The notes below the pieces were generated by a model that did not search any database, was not told the DNA's origin, and was given only the letters and a program-made list of their open reading frames with translations. A DNA stretch of 64,000 nt from Prosopocoilus inquinatus (taxonomy: Eukaryota; Arthropoda; Insecta; Coleoptera; Lucanidae), in NCBI GenBank assembly GCA_036172665.1, contig CM069874.1, forward strand, positions 53,302,707 to 53,366,706. Direction: 5' to 3'. A program made the position numbers and the translations under genes. This document shows, one piece after another, positions 31,787-43,690 of the stretch; position 1 is the first letter of the stretch, and each line of letters starts with the position of its first letter.

Positions 31787-32639
31787 TAGTGTTGTGAGTC
31801 AGTAAAATTACCACGTTACCTTACGGTAAATTTCAAATGTTACCGGCAAGGTCACATTCATTTGTTACCATTAGTTACCGCTTGTTACCTCTGTCGTCAA
31901 CATAATGCAATTTCGAGTTGCACACTTGCAAAATACAAGCAAACCAATGAAACAAATGACCATGGAATATTTTCAGTTAGTTAGGAAAAACGTAAATACT
32001 AAAAACAGAAAATAAATACTTCATAACCTAAAAATATTTTCATTCAGGCATGAAATTTTTTAGTGGAAATACTTAATATTAAGTATGGGAAACCTTATTT
32101 TTTAATAAAAGACAAGAACGTAATGAGCAGGGATAAGAAATCAGTCCACTTGTTCCGCGAGCAGTACGAAAATTTAGTATTCGGACTGTATTAGTCTCCG
32201 CCCACAGTAACTTCTGCGAAGTGCGAAGCTCAGACTGTTACCCTTCCCCTCCCACTCAATAGCAGTTTAAATGCATCGGAGCCGCAGAAGGAGTAAGTGG
32301 TACATTCGGTGTGAAAAGTGTTTACATCTAAGTGGGCCGAAATCTTTTCCCTGGTAATGAGTGTCCGATATCAAATTAGTCAGAAAATTGAATAAATATC
32401 ACCTTTTTAGTTAAAGCGCAATTGGTAATTCCGGCGCGAGATGTCGCCATCTGAGCTGTAATCGGTAAAGTTACGGTATCAAATTAGTCAGAAAATTGAA
32501 TAAATATCACCTTTTTAGTTAAAGCGCAATTGGTAACTCCGGCGCGAGATGTCGCCATCTGAGCTGTAATCGGTAAAGTGACGGTAATATTACGGTAAGG
32601 TAACATTAAAAATAAATTACCGGTAATTTAACAACACTA
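31787..32639. mobile_element. hAT-like non-autonomous element with TAGTGTTG ends
   Basis: TAGTGTTGTGAG at the left and AACAACACTA at the right are inverted. Inward of them both ends are rich in TTACCGTAA/TTACGGTAAGGTAAC motifs. No convincing 8-bp duplication was seen, so the boundaries are approximate. It contains a 108-bp tandem duplication (32371-32586) and a copy of the dispersed repeat at 32235-32360. Confidence 0.6.
32371..32586. repeat. 108-bp tandem duplication, two copies
   Basis: The segment starting TCAAATTAGTCAGAAAATTG and ending near AATCGGTAAAG appears twice in direct succession with a 108-bp period; the copies differ by very few bases. Confidence 0.8.
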
Positions 32640-32769
32640 GTAAATAACCATAATTCAATCCAAACAATTTTAGAAATAGAGAGATTCAAAGAAAAGAATG
32701 TCTATGTTTGAATCAAAACACGTTTGGATCACGATTTTGTGAACGAAAGAAAGCACCTACTATTATAAC

Positions 32770-33189
32770 TAGAGATGGAATTCTACCCGGTGCAATGGAT
32801 GTATTGCTCGGTTGCCTACATTTACATAAGACATAAAAAATGTTTCGAAATGACACCAAATATATTATATTTTGTACGGACTATCGTTAGGTAATTATTT
32901 TGTAACGTTAGTTTCAAAAACTTACTCGTTTTGTTCAGATTTTAAACTACAAATCTTTCGCTTTAACTTAAACATTTACTATTCAGCTATTCACCACAAA
33001 CTATGAAACATTAAACCTGTAAACCACCTGCAAACAATTAAATAATATCAAGAAAAGGTTATTTCTCGTTCGATTTGCGTGGGAAGTTTAAATTTTTGAA
33101 TGCACCCGGTACATTCATGTATACACCCTGGTGAATGTACCCATACGGGGGCTTTCAATGCACCGGATTCATTCTCTGGCCCATCTGTA
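32770..33189. mobile_element. 420-bp hAT MITE with 8-bp target duplication, copy 1
   Basis: TAGAGATGGAATTCTACCCG at the left and the inverse of a similar sequence at the right, both followed inward by CCGGTGCA motifs. Flanked by the direct repeat ATTATAAC (32762-32769 and 33190-33197). It inserted within an older inverted repeat (32690-32760 is the inverse of 33340-33410). Confidence 0.82.
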
Positions 33190-33539
33190 ATTATAACTAT
33201 GGTTATAACAACGACATAACGAAAACATAACTTTCTTTTGGCAGATTAAAACCGGATAGATCATGATAGGCAATCATTCAGTCATGCCACCTTAAATTAA
33301 GTATTGCCAACTCGGGACAGTTGATATTGACCTTATAGATGCTTTCTTTCGCTCACAAAACCGTGATCCAAACGTGTTGTGTTTCAAAATCAGGCATTCT
33401 TTTCTTAGAATTTCCCTATTTTCAAAACTTGTTTGAATTGAATTATGATTATTTACAAATGAACTGTCAATCAGAAATTCAAATCAGGTGTTTTATTGCA
33501 ACAACTGCGAAATTCAGGTCCAAACTATTCGATCAAGAT

Positions 33540-34011
33540 TAGAGATGGGATTCTACCCGGTGCAATCGTTTGCACCGGTGGAATCATGGAATGCACCCAC
33601 AATGCACCCGGTGCATTGGATGCTTTGTCCGGTTGCCTACATTTACATAAGAGATAAAAAAATGCTTCAAAATGACACCAAATAGTCGATATTTTGTACG
33701 GACTATCACTAGACAATAATTTTGTAACGTTAATTTCAAAAACTTACTCATTTTGTTCAGATTTTAAGCTACGAAGCTTCCGGTTAAACTTAAAAGTTTA
33801 CTATTCAGCTATTCACCAGACACTATGAAATATTAAACCTGTAAACCACCTGCAAACAATTAAATAACATCAAGAAAAGATTATTTCTTGTTCGATTTGC
33901 GAGGGAAATTTAAATTTTTGAATGCACCCGGTACATTCAGGTATGAACCCTGGTGAATGCACCCATGTGCGTGCTTTCAATGCACCGGGTTCATTCCCTG
34001 GCCCATCTCTA
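33540..34011. mobile_element. hAT MITE, copy 2 (TAGAGATGGG ends)
   Basis: Same family as 32770-33189: TAGAGATGGGATTCTACCCG ... CCTGGCCCATCTCTA, with extra CCGGTGCA repeats near the left end. No matching target duplication was found, so it may be recombined. Confidence 0.75.
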
Positions 34012-34283
34012 GCACTGAACCACTCGATGAGGAAAGAGAGGGCACGGAGCACGGCGTATCCAACGCATGAGCGAAAATTGTGACCAGTTGGGACCAAATT
34101 AAGGACACTTTGCATTGCATAAACGCGTTGTAGCCAATTTGAATTTCAGTGTTTTTGTTGTAATGTTGAATAAAACAGACACTAACAATTTATAGAAACA
34201 ATGTGTAATGTGTAGCAAGAAAGATTGATGATTTGGAACCAACTGGTAATAGATGTGCCTCGCTTGTGCACCATCTCTCTCTT

Positions 34284-34386
34284 GTTGATCATTAATCAGT
34301 ATCTATGATTGATCATTAATCAGTATCTATGATTGATCATTAATCAGTATCTATGATTGATCATTAATCAGTATCTATGATTGATC
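34284..34386. repeat. 24-bp minisatellite, about four units
   Basis: The unit ATTGATCATTAATCAGTATC plus TATG is repeated four times almost perfectly, each with the palindrome TGATCA. It sits about 130-235 bp upstream of the mRpS26 start codon, in its probable promoter region. Confidence 0.9.
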
Positions 34387-34519
34387 ATGTGATCAATGAA
34401 AACCGATAGCAGTAATCCCCAAACACCCAATCTTCCAACCAGGAAAAGCAGCTTTTTGGTTTTCTAAATGTATAGTTGGCATCATTGCACTTCTGTAAAG
34501 AGAGGTTAAGTATTCCTCA

Positions 34520-35173
34520 ATGCTTCGTTTAACCGCTAAATTGAATACTGTGGAAGCGTTTAATTTAAGTTGCGCGAATTTGCAATTCGTAAGATGGGCT
34601 AAAAGACCTGTCAGAAAACCATTAGGTTCTCCACCAGCCAAAAGTAAGTTGTTCAGAGTTCCAGTTAGGCCAACAATTCCTGAAGATGAGGATAACGAAA
34701 TGAAACGTTTAATGAACAACTACCGAACACAGATGAAGTCACTGAATAAATACTTGGCTAGTAGATACACTACTGACATAACAGAACTTGTTGATGAGCA
34801 AAAGAGACGTGTGGAATTTGAGGAGGATTTTGCACACTCTGTTAAAATTAATGAAGAGTGGAATGCTCGAGTTGAAGCTGAGAGAAAAGAGTTCTTTGAA
34901 AACGAATTGATTGAGCAAATCGAGTATGCCCAACAACGATTGAAGGCACAAGAGGAGATGCACAGGGAAAAACGAGAACAAGCTGAAAAAATTGTGCGTC
35001 AGGTTAAAGAAAAAGCAAAAACCTTTGTCACTCCTGAGAATATTGATAATGTTGTTGAATATGCGTTAGCAAATCCTACAGACTACAATTATTCTATAGA
35101 TTTGGTAGGAAACTATTACTATGGCCGCAATGTAAAACCACACAATCAAAACAAAGAAATACCAATAACATAA
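34520..35173 (+). CDS. mRpS26: Mitochondrial small-subunit ribosomal protein mS26 (MRPS26)
   Basis: Single exon, 217 residues, complete, stop TAA. The protein is a component of the 28S mitochondrial ribosomal subunit, nuclear-encoded and imported. The N-terminus (MLRLTAKLNTVEAFNLSCAN) is compatible with a mitochondrial presequence. The family segment RWAKRPVRKPLGSPPAKSK followed by FRVPVRPTIPE is the recognisable start of the conserved domain. A long charged helical middle (EFEEDFAHSVKINEEWNARV and on) and the tail NPTDYNYSIDLVGNYYYG follow. Length is normal for the family. The minisatellite at 34284-34386 lies just upstream. The nearest gene-like block downstream (35607-35351) is convergent, about 180 bp away. 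Confidence 0.9.
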   Translation: MLRLTAKLNTVEAFNLSCANLQFVRWAKRPVRKPLGSPPAKSKLFRVPVRPTIPEDEDNEMKRLMNNYRTQMKSLNKYLASRYTTDITELVDEQKRRVEFEEDFAHSVKINEEWNARVEAERKEFFENELIEQIEYAQQRLKAQEEMHREKREQAEKIVRQVKEKAKTFVTPENIDNVVEYALANPTDYNYSIDLVGNYYYGRNVKPHNQNKEIPIT

Positions 35174-35350
35174 AAACATTTGTATGTTTAATGCAATAAG
35201 AGATAATTTATAAATTTTGTTTATTTAAGTAAGTAATGATTGCAAAAATTCTTTTCTTTTTTCTGCCCTTTTAACCATTTGTTCAATGGTATTTTCTGTG
35301 CTACTAATATGTTACAACTCTATTAACCAATGTTTTATTTTTTGGCTTGA

Positions 35351-35607
35351 TCATGAAGAAATTACTTCTTTGCCAATTGAACTTCGGTATGTAATTTCTG
35401 TCTTCGGGCAGCCTTTACTTAGGCCAAGCACTGGTGGTCCAGTTAAAATCTGATAAATATTTAATATTCCATATGCAGTAGTAATGTTAATGTTTTGATT
35501 TCTTTGTGGTACTGACGTGGGTTGTTTAAATACTGGGCCATCTTCTGTGAATTTTTTGGCAATTTTTCTTTGATTTATTTTCACCCGGTTTTGATTTTGA
35601 AATAAAA
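35351..35607 (-). CDS. Unrecognised small coding block or 3' exon, convergent with mRpS26
   Basis: An open - strand frame ending at 35351 encodes VKINQRKIAKKFTEDGPVFK, then TTAYGILNIYQILTGPPVLG and a Ser-rich end (SSIGKEVISS). The composition and Pro/Gly pattern look like real protein, not a shadow frame. The frame begins without an ATG (its first likely start is GTG). That suggests a terminal exon of a spliced gene or a pseudogene. A possible upstream exon ends MHLTET at a GTATAA donor near 35652, but I found no acceptor to match. I do not recognise the family. Confidence 0.4.
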
Positions 35608-35738
35608 ATAAATTATAAACTCACAAGCGATTTTTTTTTAAAGAAAATTATACCTGTTTCAGTTAGATGCATGTAAATACTCTGATAAACGTGGTAGTAA
35701 AATCACATAAATTTTTAATATCACATAAAATTCTATAC

Positions 35739-37161
35739 AGGGTTTTCATGGGAAGCCGCTACAATAGCTAACTTTCTTATTTGTATTTTTACGAATTAAC
35801 TTAAATTAGAAAAGTTTTAGAACCTTTCCTCTTCGATTTTACAGTGTTTCCAAAAAAACAAATCACAATCAGGTTCTCGAGATTTTCAATTGTTTTCAAT
35901 TTTTTTTAAATGGAATGTTAGGTTTTTTTTTCATTGTATCGCGCTCAGGATGTCAAATTAATTATGTCTAAAATATCATCTTCCAAAGCCTACTACTTTT
36001 ATAAATGATTTTGTTACAAAATCTTGATGTTCACGGGAAATGGCCACAATAGCTAACTTTTTTATTTAAAGTTACACGAAGTAGCTTAAATTAGAAAAGT
36101 TTCAGGACCTTCCCTGCTCGATTTTATGGTACCTGTGGAAAAACAAATGACTATCAGGTTTTCGAGATTCTCAATTGTTCTCAACTTTTTTAAATGGAAC
36201 ATTATATTTTTTATCATGGCATCGCATTCAGGATGACAAATTAAGTATGTCTGTGAAATAATATCTCTCAAAACAGAATATTTCATAAATAATTCAGTCT
36301 TGGTATTCGCGGGAAGAAGTGTATCGTTACGATAGTCTTTTTATTCACGAATACAACATGGTATGCTTCCAAACAAGAGAATAAAGGAAGTGTGTTCAAA
36401 CTGTCAGACCTTTGTGAACTGTCATGATTCAAAATTTGTTTAAATTTAGTTCAAACTAAAAACCCATGTGTCAAATATTGAAAGCGCGACATGTTAAAAT
36501 GTCTAATACCATTATTTACCAAATAATTTATAAAATAGTAGACTTAGGAGGGAAATATTTTAGAGAAGTACTTAATTTGACATCCTAAACACGATAAGCT
36601 GATAAAAAATATAATGTTCCATTTAAAAAAGTTGAGAACAATTGAAAATCTCGAAAATCTGACAGTAATTTGTTTCTCCAAGGATACCCTAAAATCGAGC
36701 ACGGAAGGTCCTGAAACTTTTTTAATTTAGGCTATTTCGTGAAACTTCAAATAAAAAAGTTACCTATAGTAGCCATTTTCCGTGAACACCAAGATTTTGT
36801 TACATTTCTAAAATAGTAGGCTTTTGGAGATGATATTTTAGAGACATAATTAATTTAACATCCTGAACGCGATGCGATGATAAAAAACCTAACATTCCAT
36901 TAAAAAAATTGAAAACAATTGAAAATCTCGAGAACCTGATGGTGATTTGTTTTTTTGGAAGTACTATAAAATCGATTAAAAAAGCAAAAGTTGTATTTTT
37001 TTCTCCAATTTGCGATGCGCTTTTGTTTCTTGTGATAGGTCTAAAAGATAATAGGCACAAATCCCTACAACTTTTGCATTTAAAGTTTTTCTCTAACTCC
37101 TAAAATAAACCCTCTAGGTAAAATATAAAAAAATATATATATATATATATAGAAAACACTG
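35739..37161. mobile_element. Composite foldback element with internal inverted segments
   Basis: CAGGGTTTTCATGGGAAGCC after TA at the left, and ACACTG then TA at the right. Internally, two related segments on the left (about 35870-35990 and 36130-36240) have inverted counterparts at 36580-36680 and 36850-36960. Shared tracts are GAACATTATATTTTTTATCA and TCTCGAAAATC/GATTTTCGAGA. The last 170 bp match the right arm of the element at 21420-22280. It is probably a chimera of two foldback families. Confidence 0.65.
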
Positions 37162-37266
37162 TACACATTGTTGGAGCAAGTACAATTTAGGACATTTGTG
37201 CATGTAGATCAATCGGGTAATACACGTGCGCATAGAGAGCTAGACGTAACACGTTAAAACGTGGTC

Positions 37267-37415
37267 CAATGTAGGGATCACGCCGAATAAAATTCTATTT
37301 TTGTGACGTCACATCGTCTCTAGGCGACTGCTTATCGTATGCTGGGCGTCTTCCGTTGCTAGGCAACGTCACGTCACCAAAAATAGAATTCTATTCGTCG
37401 TGATCCCTACACACC
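37267..37415. mobile_element. 149-bp MITE with GTAGGGATCACG ends
   Basis: Inverted ends of about 42 bp (TGTAGGGATCACG ... CGTGATCCCTACA), each followed by AATAAAATTCTATTTTTG or its inverse. The direct repeat CGTGGTC lies on both sides (37260-37266 and 37416-37422). Confidence 0.75.
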
Positions 37416-37756
37416 GTGGTCTTAATAAAGTTGATGTAACATGCCATAATAATTATAAAACTGTCGTTTTCAAAAATAAAAGCTTACACACCACGACACA
37501 CATGGCCAACATTGCCAAATTCACTGAAAATTTTTGTTACATTTACGTAAGGTGCTATGTGGGTAGTATATTATGTCTCGTTAGTCATTTTCTCCAATTT
37601 GGGATTTTTGAAGACAGTGAAGAAACAACTGGGGATTTCTTAAAAGTGGGAAATTAGGCAGCCCAAGAAACATGATTCCCTTATACGGAAAGGATTTCAA
37701 CTACCGAGTTTGAGATAGCCATGGAACGCCTGGTAGTTGTACGTATCCACATACAC

Positions 37757-40352
37757 TGACAGGCAAAAAAACTCAACCACCCTAAATTTCTTTAACAAAA
37801 CTAATAAAATTTAACTAAAGTAACTAAAGAATGGTATTTGGATAATAACCATTCAATGTCGAAACGGATCGTAAGAATTAGCTAAGAAAACGATTACAAA
37901 AAAAATTGAAGAAAAAAACTGTAAAAACATTTTTTATTCGATGTAAAAATTAAAGTTGACTGTTTTTACTTTAGTGAACTTCCCAGTTATGACTAAGGTG
38001 ATGATACGTCCCGATTTTGGCGGGACATTCCCGATTTTTAACATTTTGAGTTTTAAAGAAGTCCCGCTTTTCGGAAAGAATTTACGTACCTTTTGTATAT
38101 TAGACGTTCTAGAATAGATTATGAACCAATTATTAACTAGAGAGTCTATCGGGTTGACTGTGAGAATTTTATATTATTCTTTTTAATTCTGTGTAATATA
38201 TTATGCCGAGACAGCGCAATCTTTGAAAACATTTTTTATTCCAATTGAAAATAAATTCTTAAACGCCACAGATAAAAAAAAAATTCAATTTTTTTTTTAA
38301 GATAATGATGGAAGACAAATTACGTAGCGATGAAATATTATTCGATTAAAGTGTTTTTTTTTTCTCTTTTGGCTAAGACATGATGCTCTGAACGATTTCT
38401 GTTTTACTACCGTGTTTTGGATTGATTGTATTTTCAATTTGATTTAGAAAAAATGGTTTTACCAACAGTATCAGGACGAAATCGTATTTTTGAAGTTTGA
38501 TTAGATTAGGGCAACTTTCTTTTTTAGAAAATGAAGGTAAGTGAACAAAGGGATGGCACTCTAAATAATTCACTATGACCCGTTTAGTATTTTAGTTTTA
38601 AAAACCTGAAAATAATGCAAAGGCGGAAGTAGAAGTTATTGACAGTGTCCAACGTTAACACGATAAGCTGCCACCGTTTGAAATTACAAAAAGAAATAGC
38701 TTTCATTTTTGGTTAAGGGACGGGGCCACGCATGATCCCTTCATCATGTGCCTTCACAACTTTATTTTAGATTTTCAATTTAATTTTGAAAGTAAAGTCG
38801 CCGCGAAGTTTCAGTGGAATAAAGAAACACTGTTACGGAAAATTGAATAAACTTGTTTTCTCTTTTGATCAAGAGATGACAGTAATTCCAATATTTCCCA
38901 AGGTTGGTAAAACTGATATTGTATCTAGCAGGTTGTCTCGTTCCCATTTAATATGCAGTTTGAAATTTTTCCCCGCAAAAGTAACTTGTGACGTCACACG
39001 AAACTAAAGCTTAATCTAATTCACTAAAAATGAAAACAATTCTATGGTCCATATAATGCAAAAACCTGGTTAATATGCTCAATGGAATTTTTCACGTGCA
39101 TGACGTAACGACTTACGTACCCTCTGCACCCTTCCCTGATCAAGGAAACCTTCTAATACACAGTCCAGCTCTACCAACCTTGATATTTCCCGTCATGCCA
39201 TGATTTTCATTTTTGAAGTTAAATTTTGAAATTCCAATCATTGCAAAGTTAGAAGACAGTGATTTTGCGGAGAACATTGTCATGAAGATGTTGTGCAATT
39301 ATAGGAAATTTGACTAAAATAATTTTCACTTTCAGACAATCAGGGCTATTCTGTAACATTGATATGCATATCAGATGATATGGTCTTCAATACTTGAAGA
39401 GAACTTGTTACGATTTCATAACATTTTACGTCGATTGCCGACCGCAAATTAAAGAGAGATGGATATTAACTCGAGATCATACTTGAAACGGATTGCAAGT
39501 TGTTACGAAACTGTTTACAGAATACCAATTTCCCAAGGTGACTTGAAACATAGCAATATCAAGTCCATATCAATGTTACAGAATAGACCCCATTAAATAG
39601 AATGACTATTACACACTCTTAAGTGGATAGATTTCACATAAAAGTTATAATCATGAAACCTTATTTTTGATTTTTTGATTAAATTAGTTTTCACTTTGGG
39701 ATAATAGATGGCGCTTTAAATAATTCAATATGACAAACCAGATCATATTTTAACCAACCTAGACAGTTGACAGTAAAATTCATTAAGTATAAAGTAAGTA
39801 GAATAAATGTATAGATTTTTTTTTATTATGTAATTAATTTTAGTTTTTAGCCAAACGCGATTGTAGTAATAATTAAGTTTAAAATAAGGGAGGTCGATAG
39901 AAACTTTCTTTTCTTTTAAAGGGTCGATGCTTAAAAGAAGGTTGGGAATCCCTAATTTAAATGGAAAGTTATTTTGTTGATTGGGTTGGATTGGGTTGTC
40001 CCGCATTACCCCAACTAAAATCTGGTCACTTTAGCTATGACTGACGATGTAAAGCGCACTATGCTTGTTAAAATTACTTCATTTGACAGTCGAGCATTCG
40101 AATGAAATCAAATTCGTTAAAAAATTTGAATACGTGCTTCAAATTCTTCTTGAAGAACAAATTGCAGATTTTGAAGATTTTCTGGTAAGGCTAGACAAAG
40201 ACGGCATATAAGATATTCTGATGCAATTAATCCAACGTGTCGCCCAATATTCTGATTCATTAAAATAAAACCATTTATTGTTCAGATATAATTTGAGCAA
40301 TTAAAATACCAGTTACAAAATACTTTAGGGTGGCTGGTTTTTTTGCCGGTCA
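37757..40352. mobile_element. 2.6-kb element with TGACAGGCAAAAAAAC ends; coding lost
   Basis: The left end TGACAGGCAAAAAAACTC and the right GTTTTTTTGCCGGTCA are inverted for about 30 bp, both followed inward by a CCACCCTAAA motif. Inside are possible hAT-like end relics (ATACGTCCCG at 38008; TTGTCCCGCATTACCCCA at 39998) and the MITE at 39343-39590. No transposase is readable. The superfamily is uncertain. Confidence 0.55.
39343..39590. mobile_element. 248-bp MITE with GGGCTATTCTGTAACATTG ends, copy 1
   Basis: GGGCTATTCTGTAACATTGA at the left and TCAATGTTACAGAATAGACC at the right are inverted. A second, shortened copy is at 43939-44147. Confidence 0.78.
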
Positions 40353-40389
40353 TTGTTTAAATTTTCCAAATATTGTAAATAATGATTTA

Positions 40390-41286
40390 CTAAAAGCGAG
40401 TAAGCTTGGAAATAAAATAATTGTACAGGGTGGTCCAAACCTCTAGAAAAATGCGAAAAGGCCCCTTTAAATTCATTTTATCAAGAAACCTTTCTGCGAG
40501 CTTTCGAAGCATATCATATTTCACTGTCTTAAGATTCATAACTTTTGAGTTCTTCTGGGGTCTTAATTCCAGCACTTTTAGCACTTGTTCATCATCATTG
40601 TTTTCTCTGAGTGCTTGGAACGAGCCTCATTCTAATTTTGTCTGCAGTTATTTTCAAATGCGTCATCCTTATTCACTGTTAGTGTGACCCCTAGAGGTCC
40701 CCAAGCATTTGGCCTTGTTTCCCCTAGTTTAAAGGTCTTTCCTTCCAGACTACCTATCTTATTTTCCACAGCAGCCATTATTTTTTCTCTTTGTATAGTT
40801 TCTTCCAGTCCCATGATATGTATAGTTTCAGTTACTGCCCTGGTTACCATTTGTCGTGCCTCCATTGCTTCATCCTTTTGCTTAATAATATGCTTTAGTT
40901 TCTTCATTACCGTTTCATTCTTCCCAAAACTGAATAAGAGTTTTTCCTCTTTGGTGCTACGAACTTCTTTCATCGACTCCACAATTTTGTAATCCCTTAA
41001 ATCTTTCTTTAACTTCGTTATCAATGACATGTAATCTGATCTTTTTTTCTGTATGATTAAAATGATCTTTAAATCTTTGACTCTCCCTCTCATTTGTAAT
41101 CTACTCGCAGTTATATAGCTTGCTGTTTTTTTGCGTATTCTGTAATATCCATTCAACCATCTTCTGCATTATGAACAAACTACCATCATTAACATAATAG
41201 AGAGCTATCCACTTATCATTGGCCGTTTCCTCTTTAATTTTTTTGAGCGATTTACACAGTCCTCTCTCTGTGCCATCCGAGACCAT
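40390..41286 (-). pseudogene. Unrecognised degenerate coding block, Lys/Glu-rich
   Basis: Three overlapping - strand frames read like one disrupted protein. 41286-41101 contains LCKSLKKIKEETANDKWIAL; 41156-40632 contains DYMSLITKLKKDLRDYKIVE and GKTFKLGETRPNAWGPLGVT; 40584-40390 contains MNLKTVKYDMLRKLAERFLD. It is rich in charged residues with probable coiled coil, ending near a CAGGGTGG transposon-type end at 40427. It may be a retrotransposon ORF1 or another mobile-element protein; I cannot name it. Confidence 0.4.
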
Positions 41287-41385
41287 CTCGATTACTTTCC
41301 TGATGCTGGTACCCTGGGAGCCCCTTGATATATCTTATCTTAGTTCCACTTTCAAGAACTTCAAAGTTCTTTTTACGTCAAGGTT

Positions 41386-41410
41386 TGTTGCAAATCGTTT
41401 TTGATTGCAG
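41386..41410. repeat. Fragment of the retrozyme-like family
   Basis: GCAAATCGTTTTTGATTGCA matches the start of the repeat units at 15338 and 15649; the inverse is at 48036-48058. Confidence 0.55.
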
Positions 41411-41719
41411 TGGATTCCTCCAGATAGCTACCCCTACTTACTTTGTGGTATACATTTTACTACTTATTTTTTAATTACGTTTTGATCAATAGAATAGGTA
41501 AGACAACTATAATTCTTTAGTGGGTAATATACCACAGAGAGTTTTGCGTTTGTAATTTCTACAATCTGTAACAATTTTCTCAGTTCAACATAGAGCACTG
41601 TAATAAAGAGTAATAGCTTGAATAATAGTTTATTAAACTGAAACAATATTCGTTCATAATCTTTTGACTTTCAAAGTAGGCCATGTTAGGTTGGCATTTT
41701 TGTTGGTATCACTAAAAAA

Positions 41720-43276
41720 TATGGTCGTCAAGAAGAGTTAGAGTTTCATCAGATAATTGTTCCTGCAATCCGCCGTGAGAAGCGTGCCTACTTACAGTAT
41801 ATTTCTAAAAAACACGATTCCAAGTTATTATGGAATAATCTTAAATCTTTAAATATTTATGATAAAAAGAATAATAATAATTCGAATTTATCTACTCATC
41901 TGTCAGATGTTAACAACATTAATTCGCATTTTTATGAGTTTAGTCGAATATAGATGCAGATGCTAATTTAATTACATTTTACAATAACAATGTTAATGTC
42001 AACACAAAATTTTCTTTTTCTTTGCTTTCGGTTACTGATGTACGTATTTTACTTAACTGTAGCGATGTTATCGCTTTGTTGTCCATACTTACTGCCTACG
42101 ATTATACATATTTTAAACTCCTGCTTGCTTGAATGTGTATTTCCCGACTGTTGGAAAAGGAGTATTATTAGACCCCTACCAAAATCTAGTAGCCCAGTAG
42201 AGTTTACCGATCTAAGGCCTATATCTCTTCTTCCTGTTCTTTCTAAAATCTTGGAAAAGGCAGTTAGTCAACAGATCCGTGGCTTTTTGGATAAGTATAA
42301 TATATTGCCCAATCAACAGTCTGGTTTTCGACCAGGCTACAGCTGTGAGTCTGCGATGGCTAATATAGTAGACGACTTACTAAGAAGTGATAATGAAATT
42401 TCAGTATTAGTCCTGTTAGACTATTCGAAAGCCTTCGACACTCTTAATCATACGCTTTTACTGGCTATTTGAAAGTGCATAGGTTTCAATCAAAATACAG
42501 TAGAATTCTTCTCTTCTTATTTATCTGGTAGAACTCATTAAGTTTTATACTATGATCTTATCCTCTTCACTTAGTAATATTTCCGGTGTTCCCCAAGGCA
42601 GTATACTGGGCCCTCTTCTTTTTACTATTTACACGACCAATATCACTAAATGTTTAAGACCCTGCAATCATCATCTTTATGCTGGTGATACCCAACTTTA
42701 TTATTCATTTCCAAAATGAATGAGGATCTTGTATCTGTTGTGGATCTGTCTTCTAGGCACTGTCTTAACATTAACAGTAAAAAAACGTCTGTCTGTCAAA
42801 ATTGATGTTCATAGTATCAATATCAGAAGTAGGGGCTTACTAACTCCTCCAATTTACCACCTGGAAATCTTTAAAAAATCTTTAAAAGATCTTTCACTTA
42901 CAATATTGTACATTTCTTTGACGCCATTCCGCCTAAATTGCAACTATTAACTCCGTTATCGTTCGTACGTCAGTTCCAGCAATATTTCTTTGTACAAGAT
43001 TGATTTGCACCGCTATGTTTTCTATTTTTATGTTAGATTATGGCCTTATCATATATGTATAGCTTGAACTACCTATTTAATAGTTAGTAGTAGAGCTCCA
43101 GTTTGCATATGCTCTTAGTTTTTTTGATATTGTTATTTATGTTGGCTTAGGAGGTAGAACAGCTGCTTCTTCGGAAGTAGCTGATTCTGAGCCTTTTGGC
43201 AGGTCACAGATGTATTGAATTGTGTACTTTACTTTATATTTTTTTGTTCTTTATGCTGTGTTGCCAATAAACTGCT
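41720..43276 (+). pseudogene. Dead non-LTR retrotransposon (jockey/CR1-like) reverse transcriptase
   Basis: Readable pieces: REKRAYLQYISKKHDSKLLW upstream, then FPDCWKRSIIRPLPKSSSPV, DLRPISLLPVLSKILEKAVS, GFRPGYSCESAM and VLLDYSKAFDTLNH. Further on come [15 protein letters not shown] and the catalytic box as [11 protein letters not shown]. The first catalytic Asp of YADD is replaced by Gly, and there are stops and frame changes at about 41950, 42470, 42540 and 42716, so it is inactive. It is 5'-truncated, with no endonuclease domain visible. It ends in a TTA microsatellite tail, as many insect LINEs do. Confidence 0.8.
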
Positions 43277-43301
43277 TTATTATTATTATTATTATTATTA
43301 A
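43277..43301. repeat. TTA microsatellite tail of the LINE
   Basis: Eight tandem TTA units following AATAAACTGCTT, the expected 3' tail of the non-LTR element. Confidence 0.85.
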
Positions 43302-43402
43302 GATCAGAGCTCCCATTAGTAAATGTTATGAACGATTTAATTTTCTTTAAACTTTCTATTACCGTCATGATGGCTATTCTTTCAAATCATTAACACAGTA
43401 TT

Positions 43403-43690
43403 AGGTGTGTTCGTTTTACTTTCGACTCAGATCAGTAAATATCAGAAGTGAGGTGAGTTTTGCTGAGTTAAATGTTCTAAAAAAACAAGTTAATTCCACT
43501 GACATCGCGTAAATGTCAAAAGAGACGTTTATCCATTACATACACATGCATTGTAACCTAAATCACTATTTGATTGATTCAGAGATAGCTCACAAAATCT
43601 CACCAACGAGCATGTAAAAAACATACAAATTTCCAAGGTTACTGAATGCCGCTGAGTTACTCTGAGTTTTGCGGTAAAAGGAACACACCT
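43403..43690. mobile_element. 288-bp MITE with AGGTGTGTTCGTTTTAC ends
   Basis: AGGTGTGTTCGTTTTAC at the left and GTAAAAGGAACACACCT at the right, with TCAG-rich subterminal repeats. Flanking bases are TATT on both sides. Its ends resemble those of the outer element at 50783-52488. Confidence 0.75.

Noticed and set aside
40684..40992. 102-residue + strand frame
   Set aside because: It is the complement shadow of the longer - strand degenerate coding block, which has the more protein-like composition.
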